The notes: generated by a model not told the origin, from the sequence alone. 64,000 nt of DNA from Rikenella microfusus DSM 15922 (GCF_000427365.1 NZ_KE386488.1:992001-1056000); one strand, 5' to 3'. Numbered from the stretch's first letter, positions 53,761-63,581 are shown. Numbers and translations: made by a program.

Positions 53761-54009
53761 TCCAGAGAAATACCGCAATGCTGTTTTCCGCGGCCGCGTA
53801 TCCCGCCTGACGGTCGGCGCAGCTTTCCCGCTGCGGAGACCGCTATAAATGGCCATTCCCGTACCCGATTATATACACTGATATACCGAATATAGGAAAA
53901 TACAGGTTTCCCCGGTCGGCTCCGCGCCGGACGGCATGAGGCGGTGCAAACCCGGAGGGTCCGGCGCGAGCCGAAAAAGTATCGACGAAAACGAATGGGT
54001 ATATCGAAG
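53761..54009. repeat. Type C repeat (53895-53990) after the efflux operon
   Basis: The core GAGGCGGTGCAAACCCGG and GTCCGGCGCGAGCCGAAAAA match other type C units. The first 130 bp show nothing recognisable. Confidence 0.65.
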
Positions 54010-54513
54010 GGTAAGTATATACGACTTGACCCCAAAATCGGGAACGATCTCTCTAAACGGCCCTGCGCCCAAGCGGCGTAGCCGCTTCGGGGGGTGGGCG
54101 CGGGCCGAAATATATAGAGAATCACATATGCATGTAAATTAGGGTAAAGTCGAATATACTTACCTATCGAAGTATATAATCGGGGGTAACTATATACAAG
54201 TTTACCTTATTTAAGTATATCTGGTTTTCAGTGCATTTCGGCTCGCGTCCGCCCCCTTGAACGGAAGCCCCGATCCCCTGTGTCGGGCGGTGCCGCAAAA
54301 CCGACTGAGGAGACCGCTGCACGGCTTTGGGCAAAATCGTAGGTAATTATATACGACTTATCCAAAATCAGGTAATGATCTCCCTAAACAATCCTACGGT
54401 GCCGCTCGGCACAGGGGATCGGGGCTTTTCTCTGCTTAAGGAGGTGGCGCGGGCCGAAATATACAGAGAATCACATATGCATGTAAATTAGGGTAAAGTC
54501 GGATATAGTTACC
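54010..54513. repeat. Cluster of three type B repeats (54010-54164, 54187-54345 inverted, 54342-54513)
   Basis: Three units lie almost end to end, the middle one reversed. Each has TATATAC-type ends with TTACCC or its complement, and the GGGCCGAAATATA block. The outer two share the closing stretch AATCACATATGCATGTAAAT with near-identical surroundings, suggesting recent duplication. Confidence 0.8.
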
Positions 54514-55244
54514 TAATCGGGTTCCCGTAATATGGAGTCCGCTTAGTGGGGGTGTTTCGGTTATCGGGCAGAGGCAGCAAATTCGGAAGGTCGTGTTTGA
54601 GGTTTTGCCGGGTAATATGTGTTAATTACGGGTAAAACGTCCGATATGGGCGGCGATTTTTATGAATTAAAACAATAAAAATCGTAAATTCACGCTGTAT
54701 TTGCATGTCGGCGGGCCTCCCACCGCTGAGGCCCGCCGACGCCGGGTATTCCGACCGGACTGTAACTTACCCGAAATTGCGGTCGCTCCCCAGCGTCCGA
54801 TTTTATAAGTCGTACGATTCATCACTCGCGTCCAGCGGCCAGCCCGAACCGACGCGGCAACCGAGTGCGATCGGGGTTGGCTTCGCCTTCCTCCTCGCCG
54901 TTCGGCAGCGCTTAAGCCAGCTTGCACTGCTCTCACCGGCAGCGTCGGTTGCACGAATGGCCGAGCGGCGAGGAGGGCACGAGCGAAGCGAAATTAACGG
55001 CTGAAACTCGCACAGTTCGTTGGGGCCTCGCTGGCTCCGGGCATAATAGTTAATCGCAGCTTCAACTAAATACTCCCGGCTTCTTCATTTTATGCGAAGC
55101 GCGAATAGAGGCTGCAGGCCGGGAACGATCGCGCAGCGCAGGGGGTAGTCGCAGCGACAGCTGCGGAAAACCGAAAACAGGTTCCGGACAGGGGCCGAAA
55201 GCGCATTTCGCGCAGGTTGTATTTTCACGAATCACATCAAAGCG
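54514..55244. repeat. Gene-free region with an inverted type F module
   Basis: 54890-54985 holds an inverted type F module (CCTCGCCGTTCGGCAGCGC, CACCGGCAGCGTCGGTTGC), matching 31140-31265. No credible gene lies between the type B cluster and the ATPase gene. Confidence 0.6.
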
Positions 55245-56105
55245 ATGACAGGGGTATATATACGTAAAATCGAGGTCAAAGGATTGTGGAACGTCTGCGA
55301 CCTTTCGTGGGAACTGTCCCCGGAAGTGAACGTGCTGGCCGGAAGCAACGGCAGCGGGAAAAGCACCGTGCTGCGGTGCCTGAGCGACATGTTCACGCTG
55401 GGAACCATATCGGCCGGACACCGGTGCCGCATGCAGTCCATCGAAGTGGAATTCACGGACGGCACGGCGGTCAGTTCCGAGCGGCCGTTCGATCCGTCGG
55501 TCTATAACGTATCCGTTATCAGCACCTTCGACACCACCCTCCAGGAGAGCGAAGCGATCTACAAGCTCTCCGACGGTACGGTGGCCACCTATCTGGACTG
55601 GGAACTTTACAAACTCCAGAACCGTTACCTGAGCTATCAGCTGGAGATGGGCAAACGGGTGATCGCCGCCCTGCAGGCCGGCAGAAGCGCCGGCGAAATC
55701 CAGGCCCTGACAGAACGGAAAACGCAATATTTCGATATTATCGACGCGCTGCTCGAATCCACCGGCAAACAGGTGAACCGCGAAAACGACACCCTGCAAT
55801 TCAAAACCCGCTACGGTACCACCATCCAGCCCTACCAGCTTTCATCGGGCGAAAAACAGATCCTGATTATCCTGACCAACGTGCTGGTACAGGGCGGACG
55901 GGATTTTATCATGATTATGGACGAGCCGGAAATCTCGCTGCATTTCGACTGGCAGCGCCGGCTGATCGAAGACGTGCGGAGCCTGAACCCGAACCTGCAA
56001 CTGATCCTGGCGACCCATTCGCCGGCGGTGGTGATGAACGGCTGGACCGACCGCGTGGCGGAGATCAGCGAACTGGTGCGCCCCATCGACCGGAATAAGG
56101 GGTAA
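55245..56105 (+). CDS. AAA-type ATP-binding protein (ABC/OLD-like), solitary
   Basis: The 286-residue protein has Walker A GSNGSGKST (residues 33-41), a signature-like QLSSGEKQILI, Walker B FIMIMDEPEISLHFDWQ and the switch histidine LATHSP. This is the single-domain AAA_21/OLD-like ATPase group that includes members of defence and DNA-repair systems. No nuclease, toxin or membrane partner is adjacent, so its role is unknown. The start is the ATG at 55245. Confidence 0.85.
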   Translation: MTGVYIRKIEVKGLWNVCDLSWELSPEVNVLAGSNGSGKSTVLRCLSDMFTLGTISAGHRCRMQSIEVEFTDGTAVSSERPFDPSVYNVSVISTFDTTLQESEAIYKLSDGTVATYLDWELYKLQNRYLSYQLEMGKRVIAALQAGRSAGEIQALTERKTQYFDIIDALLESTGKQVNRENDTLQFKTRYGTTIQPYQLSSGEKQILIILTNVLVQGGRDFIMIMDEPEISLHFDWQRRLIEDVRSLNPNLQLILATHSPAVVMNGWTDRVAEISELVRPIDRNKG

Positions 56106-56197
56106 ACAGACAAGGCTTACCCCACGGCGATACAGGGCGCATATGGCTTTCATCCGATCGGCCCGTACCCGGTTTTCGACAGGGAGCCACTCCGGCG

Positions 56198-57472
56198 TCA
56201 GGGGCGTGAGACCGTAAATCGGTGTTCACCGTCCGCATAAGCATAAGTTATCTCCATTCCGTACCGTTTGCAGATCGACTCCGCGAGAGCCAGCCCCAGT
56301 CCCGTAGAGTCTTCGCGGCGGCCGCCCTGCCGGAAACGTTTGAACAGGTCGGCCCGGTCGAACGGCAACGGATCGCCCGTATTGGCGAACATCAGCGACC
56401 GGTCCGTAATCCGGATGAAGATCGAACCTCCCGGCCGGTTATGGACATAAGCATTCTTGAGCAGATTGGTCACCAGCATCTCCGCCAGCGAACCGTTCAT
56501 GGCACACCGCATCCGGCCCTGCCGCTCCACCCGGAGCGAAATCCCGCGATGGCCGTAGATCTCGGCATAAGCCTCCAGGTGGCTCTCCAGCACATCGTTC
56601 AGGCAAACCTCTTCGCTTTCCGGGAACTGCCCGTTGTCGATCTTGCTCAACAAAAGCAGCGTGCGGTTCAGCCGGGTGAGCGACTCCAGCGTCTGCAACA
56701 CCGACAAGACCTCGCCCAACTGACGTTCCGGCAAATCCGGATCAGCCGCCACCATCTCCAGCCGGTTACGGCAGACGGCCAGCGGCGTCTGCATCTCATG
56801 CGAAGCGTTGCCGATAAACTGCTTCTGTTCCTCGAACAGCCGCTCGGTACGTTCCGCCGACCGGCGAGCCGCGTCGGTCAGTTTCCGGAACTCCGTAACG
56901 CGAGTCGGGTTGTCCAGCGGCGCATTTCTGCCGCCCACGGTGTATGCGTCGAGCCATTTCAATAACACATACAGCGGGCGCAGGCTCCGCCAGAGCACCC
57001 AGCCGCCTATGAACACCACGGACAGCAGCAACGACAGGTAAAGAATGACCACCCAGTTGAAAACAGCCTCCTGCAAGTCCTCTTTTTCGATGGTCGGCGT
57101 GGCGGCCGTCAGCTCGAAATAGCGGCCCTCCGCATCCCTGAAAATCGTCTTCAGCACCCGCACCGGCGCCTCGTTGTCCAACGCCGGGATATACGCCTCG
57201 TCGTCGGAATACCGCTCCGGCCCGTAATGATCGGCATAAGCCGCGTCCACGCCGACGACCGAATAAATCGTCGTCGTGCCGTCGTCCGCAGCGGGCAGCG
57301 GTTCTCCGCCCAGATGACGGCGGATGATCCGTTCGGAATACTCTTCCAACGCATCGTCCGCCTCGTCGTTCACCTCGTCGATCACGGCGACATAGAAAAA
57401 GACGGCCCACCCGGCCAGCAGCAGCGACAGGGCGAACGAAATGCGAAAGGTCAGCCGCCAGATCAGTTTCAT
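56198..57472 (-). CDS. Membrane sensor histidine kinase
   Basis: The 424-residue kinase has two membrane helices (about residues 8-30 and 138-160) around a periplasmic sensor domain, a HisKA dimerisation helix with the phospho-accepting His in NASHEMQTPLAVCRN, and an HATPase_c domain with NLLKNAYVHN (N box) and STGLGLALA (G2 box). Its first four bases overlap the response-regulator stop (ATGA), so the pair is co-translated. The stimulus is unknown. Confidence 0.94.
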   Translation of the reverse strand: MKLIWRLTFRISFALSLLLAGWAVFFYVAVIDEVNDEADDALEEYSERIIRRHLGGEPLPAADDGTTTIYSVVGVDAAYADHYGPERYSDDEAYIPALDNEAPVRVLKTIFRDAEGRYFELTAATPTIEKEDLQEAVFNWVVILYLSLLLSVVFIGGWVLWRSLRPLYVLLKWLDAYTVGGRNAPLDNPTRVTEFRKLTDAARRSAERTERLFEEQKQFIGNASHEMQTPLAVCRNRLEMVAADPDLPERQLGEVLSVLQTLESLTRLNRTLLLLSKIDNGQFPESEEVCLNDVLESHLEAYAEIYGHRGISLRVERQGRMRCAMNGSLAEMLVTNLLKNAYVHNRPGGSIFIRITDRSLMFANTGDPLPFDRADLFKRFRQGGRREDSTGLGLALAESICKRYGMEITYAYADGEHRFTVSRP

Positions 57473-58149
57473 TCCTCCGTGCAGATCAGTTTATACCCGA
57501 ACCCGTAAACCGAACGTATCTCGGCCGTCGCTCCCGCCTCCTTGAGTTTGCGCCGCAGGTTCTTCATCTGGGCATAGATGAAATCGAAATTATCGGCCTG
57601 GTCGATATGGTCGCCCCACACCGCCTCGGCCAGTGTCGTCTTGCTCACCAGATGGCCCGGACGACCCGCGAAATAGGAGAGGATATCGTACTCCTTGCGG
57701 CTCAGTTCCAACTCCCGGCCTCCCACGCTGACCCGGAACTGGTCGGGACGGATACACACGTTCCCGGCCTCGATGGTCATCTCCCCACCTCTTTTGCGCC
57801 GGATGACGCTCCGGATGCGGGCATGCAGCTCGGCCAAGTGGAACGGTTTGGGCAGGTAATCGTCGGCCCCCAGCTCCAGGCCGGCGATCTTATCCTCCAG
57901 CGAATCTCGGGCCGAGACGATGATGACGCTTTCGCTCTTGCGCATCTGTTTGAGTTTTTCGAGCAGCTCCAGCCCGCTGCCGCCGGGCAGCATGATGTCC
58001 AGCAATATGCAGTCGTAATCGTACGCCGCGGTCTTTTCCAACGCGCTTTCGTAATCCGAAGCCGTTTCGACCACATACCGTTCCTGTTCGAGCGAACGGC
58101 GGATCACCTCCTGCAACGACATTTCGTCTTCGACAATCAGTATCTTCAT
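57469..58149 (-). CDS. OmpR-family response regulator
   Basis: The 226-residue protein has a receiver domain with phospho-acceptor D51 in CILLDIMLP and the conserved Lys in DDYLPKPF, followed by a winged-helix DNA-binding domain (about 130-222, ending SVYGFGYKLI). It is upstream of and overlaps the histidine kinase gene. Targets are unknown; the pair is convergent with the ATPase gene. Confidence 0.95.
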   Translation of the reverse strand: MKILIVEDEMSLQEVIRRSLEQERYVVETASDYESALEKTAAYDYDCILLDIMLPGGSGLELLEKLKQMRKSESVIIVSARDSLEDKIAGLELGADDYLPKPFHLAELHARIRSVIRRKRGGEMTIEAGNVCIRPDQFRVSVGGRELELSRKEYDILSYFAGRPGHLVSKTTLAEAVWGDHIDQADNFDFIYAQMKNLRRKLKEAGATAEIRSVYGFGYKLICTEE

Positions 58150-58712
58150 CGATCGGTTTTTTAATACGATTCCCGATTATCTGTTTTTCAATGGGTAAGT
58201 ATATCCGGCATTACCCAAAATCGGGCAATGATCTCCCTAAACGGCTCTGCGGTACCGCAGGGCACTCCGGCCGGGAGTCGCTTTTGCCCAAGAGGGTGGG
58301 CGCGGGCCGAAATATACTGAAAATCAACTGTGCATACAATATAGGGTAAAGTCGTATACATTTACCTTATACCTGATTATATACTTTGGTGTACTAAACC
58401 GATTCGGCGGTAATTTCCCGCTATCGGCTCCGCGGTGCCGCCGGGCACTCCGACCGGGAGTTCTTTTTGTCGATATAGAGTCCGGCGCGAGGCGGTGCAA
58501 ACCCGGGCTAAAGACCAGGAGGGTCCGGCGCGAGCCGACAAACGGCTGGTACACGGAAATATATAATCGCCTGCGATCTTTCCCGGGGCCGGCGTTACCG
58601 TCCGATTTCCCGTATGCAAAAGAAAGCATAAAATCTGAAAACAAACCGAATTTTCCGTCCGGTTTTCCCGGTTCGTTGCCGCGTCCGGTTGGCGATTCCG
58701 CCTGAAAAACAT
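58150..58712. repeat. Type B (58193-58368) and type C (58396-58552) repeats upstream of the B12 locus
   Basis: The B unit opens GGTAAGTATATCCGGCATTA and closes GGGTAAAGTCGTATACATTTA. The C unit runs from TTCGGCGGTAATTTCCCG to GGGTCCGGCGCGAGCC. The C unit returns in inverted form at 62557-62690. Confidence 0.8.
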
Positions 58713-58720
58713 TACATTTG
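58713..58720 (+). promoter_or_regulatory. -7 box for the cobalamin riboswitch transcript
   Basis: TACATTTG matches the consensus fully and lies about 60 bases before the conserved aptamer core; TTG at 58688-58690 is a possible -33. Confidence 0.65.
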
Positions 58721-58726
58721 CCCCGC

Positions 58727-58990
58727 GAAGGTTCCGTAACGGCCCGCCCGGACAGGCTCCGGCGCAGGCCCCGGATAAAGAGCCGGTTTAAAAACCGGCT
58801 CCGAAAGGGAACGCCGTGCGAATCGGCGACAGTTCCCGCTGCTGTGAGTTCCGGCTTTTCCCCGACGGGAAAGCCTGTCGGTCGCGACTTTTCCGCCACT
58901 GGCCCGCCCGCGCGGACCGGGAAGGCGTCGGGACCGGAACGAGTCAGAAGACCTGCCCTCGCCCTGTCACTCCGATCGGCGACCTACGGC
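58727..58990 (+). ncRNA. Cobalamin (adenosylcobalamin-type) riboswitch
   Basis: The core reads AAAGGGAACGCCGTGCGAAT, then CGGCGACAGTTCCCGC and TGCTGTGA (58804-58847), the conserved J-region set. A GCCACTGG element follows near 58898, and the B12 box appears as GAGTCAGAAGACCTGCC (58941-58957). It precedes the btuG-like and btuB genes and should turn them down when cobalamin is plentiful. The 3' limit is approximate. Confidence 0.93.
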
Positions 58991-59083
58991 GAATAGGCTC
59001 GAACATCACCGGAACCCCGTCTTCCGTTCCGTCATGTTTCTTTCTTTTCCCCGCGGCGGCCGGTTCGGGCATTGCGACCGCTT

Positions 59084-60208
59084 ATGAATCTTTTTACCGG
59101 CCTCCCGGCTTTCGAAACCGCCGGAAAAATACGGCGCCGAACCGCCGCCGGAATCGTCCGGCGGATAGCGATCTGCCTGACCGTCCTGTGCGGCCTCGGT
59201 TCGTGCATGGACTACGGCCCGATGGAAGAAGAAGATTTCGGCGGGTCGTCTCCCGCCGGGGACGGCGTATTCGTGCTGTGCGAAGGCAACTTCATGTACG
59301 GCAACGCCACGCTGTCTTACTACGTCCCCAGCAAGAAACGGGCGATGAACGAAGTGTTTTCGCGGGCAAACGGCATCGCGCTGGGCGACGTGGCCCAGTC
59401 GATGACGATCTACGAAAAACACGGCTACTTAGTGGTCAATAACTCCGGCGTGGTTTTCGTGATCGACACCGACACTTTCCGCGTGGTCGGCACCCTCACC
59501 GGTCTGGTCTCGCCGCGCTACGTGCATTTCGTGAACGACACGAAAGCCTACGTCACCGACCTTTACGACGCCCGCATCACGGTATTCGATCCCCGCACGC
59601 TCGAAATTACCGGCCATATCCCGCTGGCCGGACACCGTTCGGCCGAACAGATGGTGCAATGGGGCGATACGGTTTTCACCAACTGCTGGTCGTACGACAA
59701 CAAAATACTGGCGATCGACGCGCGGCGCGACGAACTGGTCGATTCGGTCGAAGTCGGTATCCAGCCGACTTCGCTGGCGCTGGACAAGTACGGCAAATTA
59801 TGGACGGCCACCGACGGCGGTTACGAGGGCAACCCCTTCGGATACGAGGCTCCGGCGCTTTGGCGGATCGACGCGAAAACCCTGCGGATCGAACGGAAAT
59901 TCCCCCTGCCGATGGGGGACTCGCCGTCGGAAGTGACGCTGAACGGGACGCGCGACACGCTCTACTACATCGACCGGGGCGTCTGGCGGATGCCGGTGGA
60001 GGCGGAGAGCCTGCCGTCGGCCCCTTTCATTCCGTACGACGGGACGATCTATTACGGGCTGGGGGTCGATCCGCGTTCGTCGGAGGTTTACGTGGCCGAC
60101 GCGATCGACTATGTACAGCCGGGCGTGGTTTACCGCTTTACGCCGCAGGGCGCGGCGGTCGATACGTTCCGGGTAGGAATCACGCCGGGGGCGTTTTGTT
60201 TCAAGTAG
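59084..60208 (+). CDS. BtuG-like surface beta-propeller lipoprotein (vitamin B12 capture)
   Basis: The 374-residue protein has a signal peptide ending in a lipobox (LCGLGSC) and then a YncE/DUF5074-type seven-bladed propeller. In Bacteroides thetaiotaomicron, BtuG lipoproteins of this type bind B12 at the surface and cap BtuB; the same gene order next to btuB and behind a cobalamin riboswitch supports that role. The start is the ATG at 59084 (MNLFTGLPAFETAGK), not the TTG at 59072. It is eight bases upstream of btuB. Confidence 0.85.
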   Translation: MNLFTGLPAFETAGKIRRRTAAGIVRRIAICLTVLCGLGSCMDYGPMEEEDFGGSSPAGDGVFVLCEGNFMYGNATLSYYVPSKKRAMNEVFSRANGIALGDVAQSMTIYEKHGYLVVNNSGVVFVIDTDTFRVVGTLTGLVSPRYVHFVNDTKAYVTDLYDARITVFDPRTLEITGHIPLAGHRSAEQMVQWGDTVFTNCWSYDNKILAIDARRDELVDSVEVGIQPTSLALDKYGKLWTATDGGYEGNPFGYEAPALWRIDAKTLRIERKFPLPMGDSPSEVTLNGTRDTLYYIDRGVWRMPVEAESLPSAPFIPYDGTIYYGLGVDPRSSEVYVADAIDYVQPGVVYRFTPQGAAVDTFRVGITPGAFCFK

Positions 60209-60216
60209 AGATAGGG

Positions 60217-62391
60217 ATGCAGCATAAATATAACAATCGGCAGAAACCCCTCCGGTCAGCCCCTGCGGCAACGGCGGCTTCGGAACGCAGCGACCGCAGC
60301 AGAGGGCGCCGGGACGCGCCGCGCCCGAGGACGAACGGCGGCAGAATAATAGCCCTCCTGCTCCTCTCGCTCTCTGTCTCGAATGCCCCCGCTCAGGAAC
60401 GCACCCTGCGTGCCGACCCGATAACGGTGCGGGCGCAACGCGCCCTGCGCGACATCGGGGCGCAGAAAACCCCGCTCGACACGACGGCCCTGCGCGAAAA
60501 CATCACCCAGTCGCTCGCCGACGTATTGTCGCAGAACACCTCCGTCTTCATCAAATCCTACGGACGCGGCACGCTCGCCACCGCTTCGCTGCGCGGCACC
60601 GCCCCTTCGCACACACAGGTAACATGGAACGGTATGAAACTCAACTCGCCGATGCTCGGTATGGTCGATTTTTCGCTGATCCCCTCTTACCTGATCGACG
60701 ACGCCAGCCTGTACCACGGGGCCAGCTCGGTCGGCATCACCGGCGGCGGCCTCGGCGGAGCCGTGGCGCTGGGAACACGCCCCGCCCGCCGGGAAGGGTT
60801 CGGTCTGGACTACATACAGGGTATCGGCAGCTTCGATACTTACGACGAATTTCTGCGTTTCACCTGGGGGAACCGCCGCTGGCAATCCTCCACGCGGGTC
60901 TATTACGTCTCGTCCGACAACGATTTCAAATATACCAATTACCGCAAAAAGATCTACGAAACGGACGGGAACGGCCATATCTCCGGCTTCCGTTATCCCG
61001 AAGAACGCAACCGGAACGGCGATTACCGGGATTTCCATGTCGTCCAGGATCTGTTCTGCGACACGGAGGGCGGCAACCGCTGGGGCCTTTCGGTCTGGTA
61101 CCTCGCCTCGCGGCGCGGCATCCCGATGCTGAACGTCGATTACAAGACCGACAGCCGCAGCCGCAACCGGCAGGACGAACGGACGCTCCGCGCCGTGGCC
61201 ACCTGGGACCGGATCCGCGAAAACCTGAAACTGGCGGCCCGGACCGGCTACACCTATACCGACATGCGTTACCGTTATTGGGGCGACCCGGGCGGCGACG
61301 AGCCGCTGGTGGAGATGATCCGTTCGCAAAGTTACGTGCATACCGTTTACGGCGAATTCGGCGCCGACTATTACCTCGGACGAAAATGGCTGTTCACGGC
61401 CAAAGCGACTGCCAACCAGCATTTCGTACAGAGTTCCGACCGGACGGTAAACACCCCTTCGGGCGGAAAATCGGCCGTAGGTTACGACGAAGCCCGGTTC
61501 GAGCTGTCGGGACTCGTCGGCGTGAAATACCGCCCGACGGAACGGTTCGGCGTCGGACTGGACCTGCGCGAGGAGTTGTGGGGAAGCAACGCGACGCCGT
61601 TGATCCCGGCCTTTTTCGCCGATTTCCTCCTGTCGCGGAAAGGGAACGTGCTGCTGAAAGTCTCCGCCGCCCGGAACTACCGTTATCCGACCCTCAACGA
61701 CCTCTATTTCATGCCGGGCGGCAACGACACGCTCCGGAGCGAACGGGGCTGGACATACGACGCCGGGGTGGAATTCACGCTGGGCGACCCGGTGCTCAAA
61801 CAGCACCGGACGGGCTTGCGGGCGGAAGTAACGGCCTACAATTCATGGATAGACGACTGGATCGCGTGGCTGCCGACTTTCAAAGGATTCTGGTCGCCGG
61901 TCAATGTGCGGAAAGTACACGCATACGGGCTGGAGGCGAAAGCTCGTTTCGCGGTTTTGCTCGGAGGGGAGTGGCGGTTGTCGCTGGACGGCAATTTTGC
62001 CTTCACCCGTTCGATCAACCACGGAGACCCGCAGAATTGGGCCGACGAGTCGATCGGCAAACAATTAGTCTATATCCCCGTCTATTCGGCCTCGGCGACG
62101 GGAACGCTTTCGTGGCGGTCGTGGACGCTGCTTTACAAATGGAACTGGTACAGCGAACGCTATACGACTTCGAGCAATGAAACGGCCACCCGGTTCGGCG
62201 TACTGGCTCCATATTTCATGAACGACGTTTCGCTCGAAAAACGCTTTTCGTTCCGTTGGGCGCGGCTTTCCGTCAAAGCGACCGTCAATAACCTGTTCAA
62301 CGAAGAGTATGAATCGGTGCTCTCCCGCCCCATGGCCCGGCGCAATTACGGCTTCTTTATCGGTTTCTCGCCGCGCTGGGGCGACCGCTGA
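60217..62391 (+). CDS. btuB: TonB-dependent cobalamin receptor BtuB
   Basis: The 724-residue outer-membrane receptor has a plug domain near residues 75-190 (LADVLSQNTSVFIKSYGRGT, GTAPSHTQVTWNGMKLNSP, SVGITGGGLGGAVAL) followed by a 22-strand-type barrel with the C-terminal segment NNLFNEEYESVLSRP. The start at 60217 leaves about 40 residues before the signal peptide hydrophobic core, so a later start cannot be excluded. It imports B12 with energy from TonB; the upstream riboswitch and BtuG-like gene define the substrate. Confidence 0.93.
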   Translation: MQHKYNNRQKPLRSAPAATAASERSDRSRGRRDAPRPRTNGGRIIALLLLSLSVSNAPAQERTLRADPITVRAQRALRDIGAQKTPLDTTALRENITQSLADVLSQNTSVFIKSYGRGTLATASLRGTAPSHTQVTWNGMKLNSPMLGMVDFSLIPSYLIDDASLYHGASSVGITGGGLGGAVALGTRPARREGFGLDYIQGIGSFDTYDEFLRFTWGNRRWQSSTRVYYVSSDNDFKYTNYRKKIYETDGNGHISGFRYPEERNRNGDYRDFHVVQDLFCDTEGGNRWGLSVWYLASRRGIPMLNVDYKTDSRSRNRQDERTLRAVATWDRIRENLKLAARTGYTYTDMRYRYWGDPGGDEPLVEMIRSQSYVHTVYGEFGADYYLGRKWLFTAKATANQHFVQSSDRTVNTPSGGKSAVGYDEARFELSGLVGVKYRPTERFGVGLDLREELWGSNATPLIPAFFADFLLSRKGNVLLKVSAARNYRYPTLNDLYFMPGGNDTLRSERGWTYDAGVEFTLGDPVLKQHRTGLRAEVTAYNSWIDDWIAWLPTFKGFWSPVNVRKVHAYGLEAKARFAVLLGGEWRLSLDGNFAFTRSINHGDPQNWADESIGKQLVYIPVYSASATGTLSWRSWTLLYKWNWYSERYTTSSNETATRFGVLAPYFMNDVSLEKRFSFRWARLSVKATVNNLFNEEYESVLSRPMARRNYGFFIGFSPRWGDR

Positions 62392-62859
62392 GCCACCTCT
62401 TTTTCCCGCTTACGGTCTTGTCTGCCTACGGAAAACGAGCGCCTTTTCGCTTTCTCCGGCCCGTTTCCGTCCGGATCGGGAAAACTGCTGAAAATCAAAT
62501 ATGCAGGTAATGCCTCAACGTAAAGTCGGGCATATACTGCTTATTTGATCCTTCGTTCGGAGCGGTCCCTTCGGGTCTTTTGCCCGGGTTTGCACCGCCT
62601 CGCGCCGGACTCTATATCGACAAAAAGAACTCCCGGTCGGAGTGCCCGGCGGCACCGCAGAGCCGATAGCGGAAAATTACCGCCGAACATGTTCGGTGTA
62701 TCAAAGTATATAATCAGGACGGGAATTATCCTTTTCGTGTTGTTCGCTCTTCGGGGTGTCCCGAAGAGCGTCGGCCTGCATCCGCCCCGGTGCAGAATGC
62801 CGCAGAATCAATCGCTCGCACGATTGCGGCGTTCCCCGCAGGCCGAGGTTTCATAAAGG
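62392..62859. repeat. Type C repeat, inverted copy (62557-62690), after btuB
   Basis: The reverse complement of 62572-62688 is almost identical to 58402-58516 upstream of the riboswitch. No gene is seen here; 62392-62556 shows no clear terminator. Confidence 0.8.
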
Positions 62860-63225
62860 AAAACCGTAGGTTTAAATGTATGTCTGCCGCCGACGGGCGT
62901 TTGTTTTTTCTTCGCCCGCTCATGCCGCGGAGGCACTTTCTTTCTTGCGCGACCAAGAAAGAAAGCAAAGAAGTCGCCGGGAATGCGATTCCCCGCTCCC
63001 GACTCCCGTCGGATCGGGAAATCGCACATTCCCGGGCCAACAGTCTCCGCCCCTGTTTCGATACCAATATAAAAAGCCGGAAGTATTTTTAAATCTACGG
63101 TTTATTACAATGTTCTCCTTTAGTCAGGCCGGAGCCAGCGGAGGCCCAACGAGCTTTGCAAGTTGCAGGCCTTCGCCGGGGGTGGCTCCGGCCTGACCGC
63201 TAACGCGGAAATTTATTCTTAACCG
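62860..63225 (+). repeat. Composite type D/E repeat, full copy
   Basis: In order: GTAGGTTTAAATGTATG, TTCTTCGCCCGCTCATGCCGC (as in the copy at 39437-39830), hairpin TTTCTTTCTTGCGCGACCAAG, type E hairpin (62977-63036) and type D hairpin (63126-63200), ending CCTGACCGCTAACGCGG and AACCGTAC. Confidence 0.75.
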
Positions 63226-63581
63226 TACATTAAAATCGCAACGTTTATATTAGCCTGCGGCCCATTACAAAGAAACGTAGGGTTAAACTTTATGTTTGCA
63301 AAGGGCTGGGGTCCACGCGACTAAGGATCGCAGAATTTTTACTTTACACGAACCCTACGGTTAAAATGCTTTTCTCAAAACAGCTTTGGATAAGTATATA
63401 GTTACCCGATAGATAATCGGGTACAGTTTTATATACCCTGCCATACCGAATGTGTCAGTAAACGGAACATTGCCCGATCGGCTCCAACCTTGCAGCCTGA
63501 GGCGGTGCAAGGCCCGGATCATCCGGCGCGAGCCGAAAAAGCGTCGGCTAAAAAACGGCAGGCATATCAAAGCCTATATGT
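63226..63581. repeat. Intergenic sequence with a type C fragment (63440-63555)
   Basis: GAGGCGGTGCAAGGCCCGGA and CCGGCGCGAGCCGAAAAAGC match type C. The first 210 bp show only AT-rich sequence and no gene. Confidence 0.6.

Noticed and set aside
59659-60216. N-terminal extension of btuB through the btuG-like gene
   Set aside because: It is the out-of-frame reading of the btuG-like gene; the ATG at 60217 directly precedes the signal peptide region.
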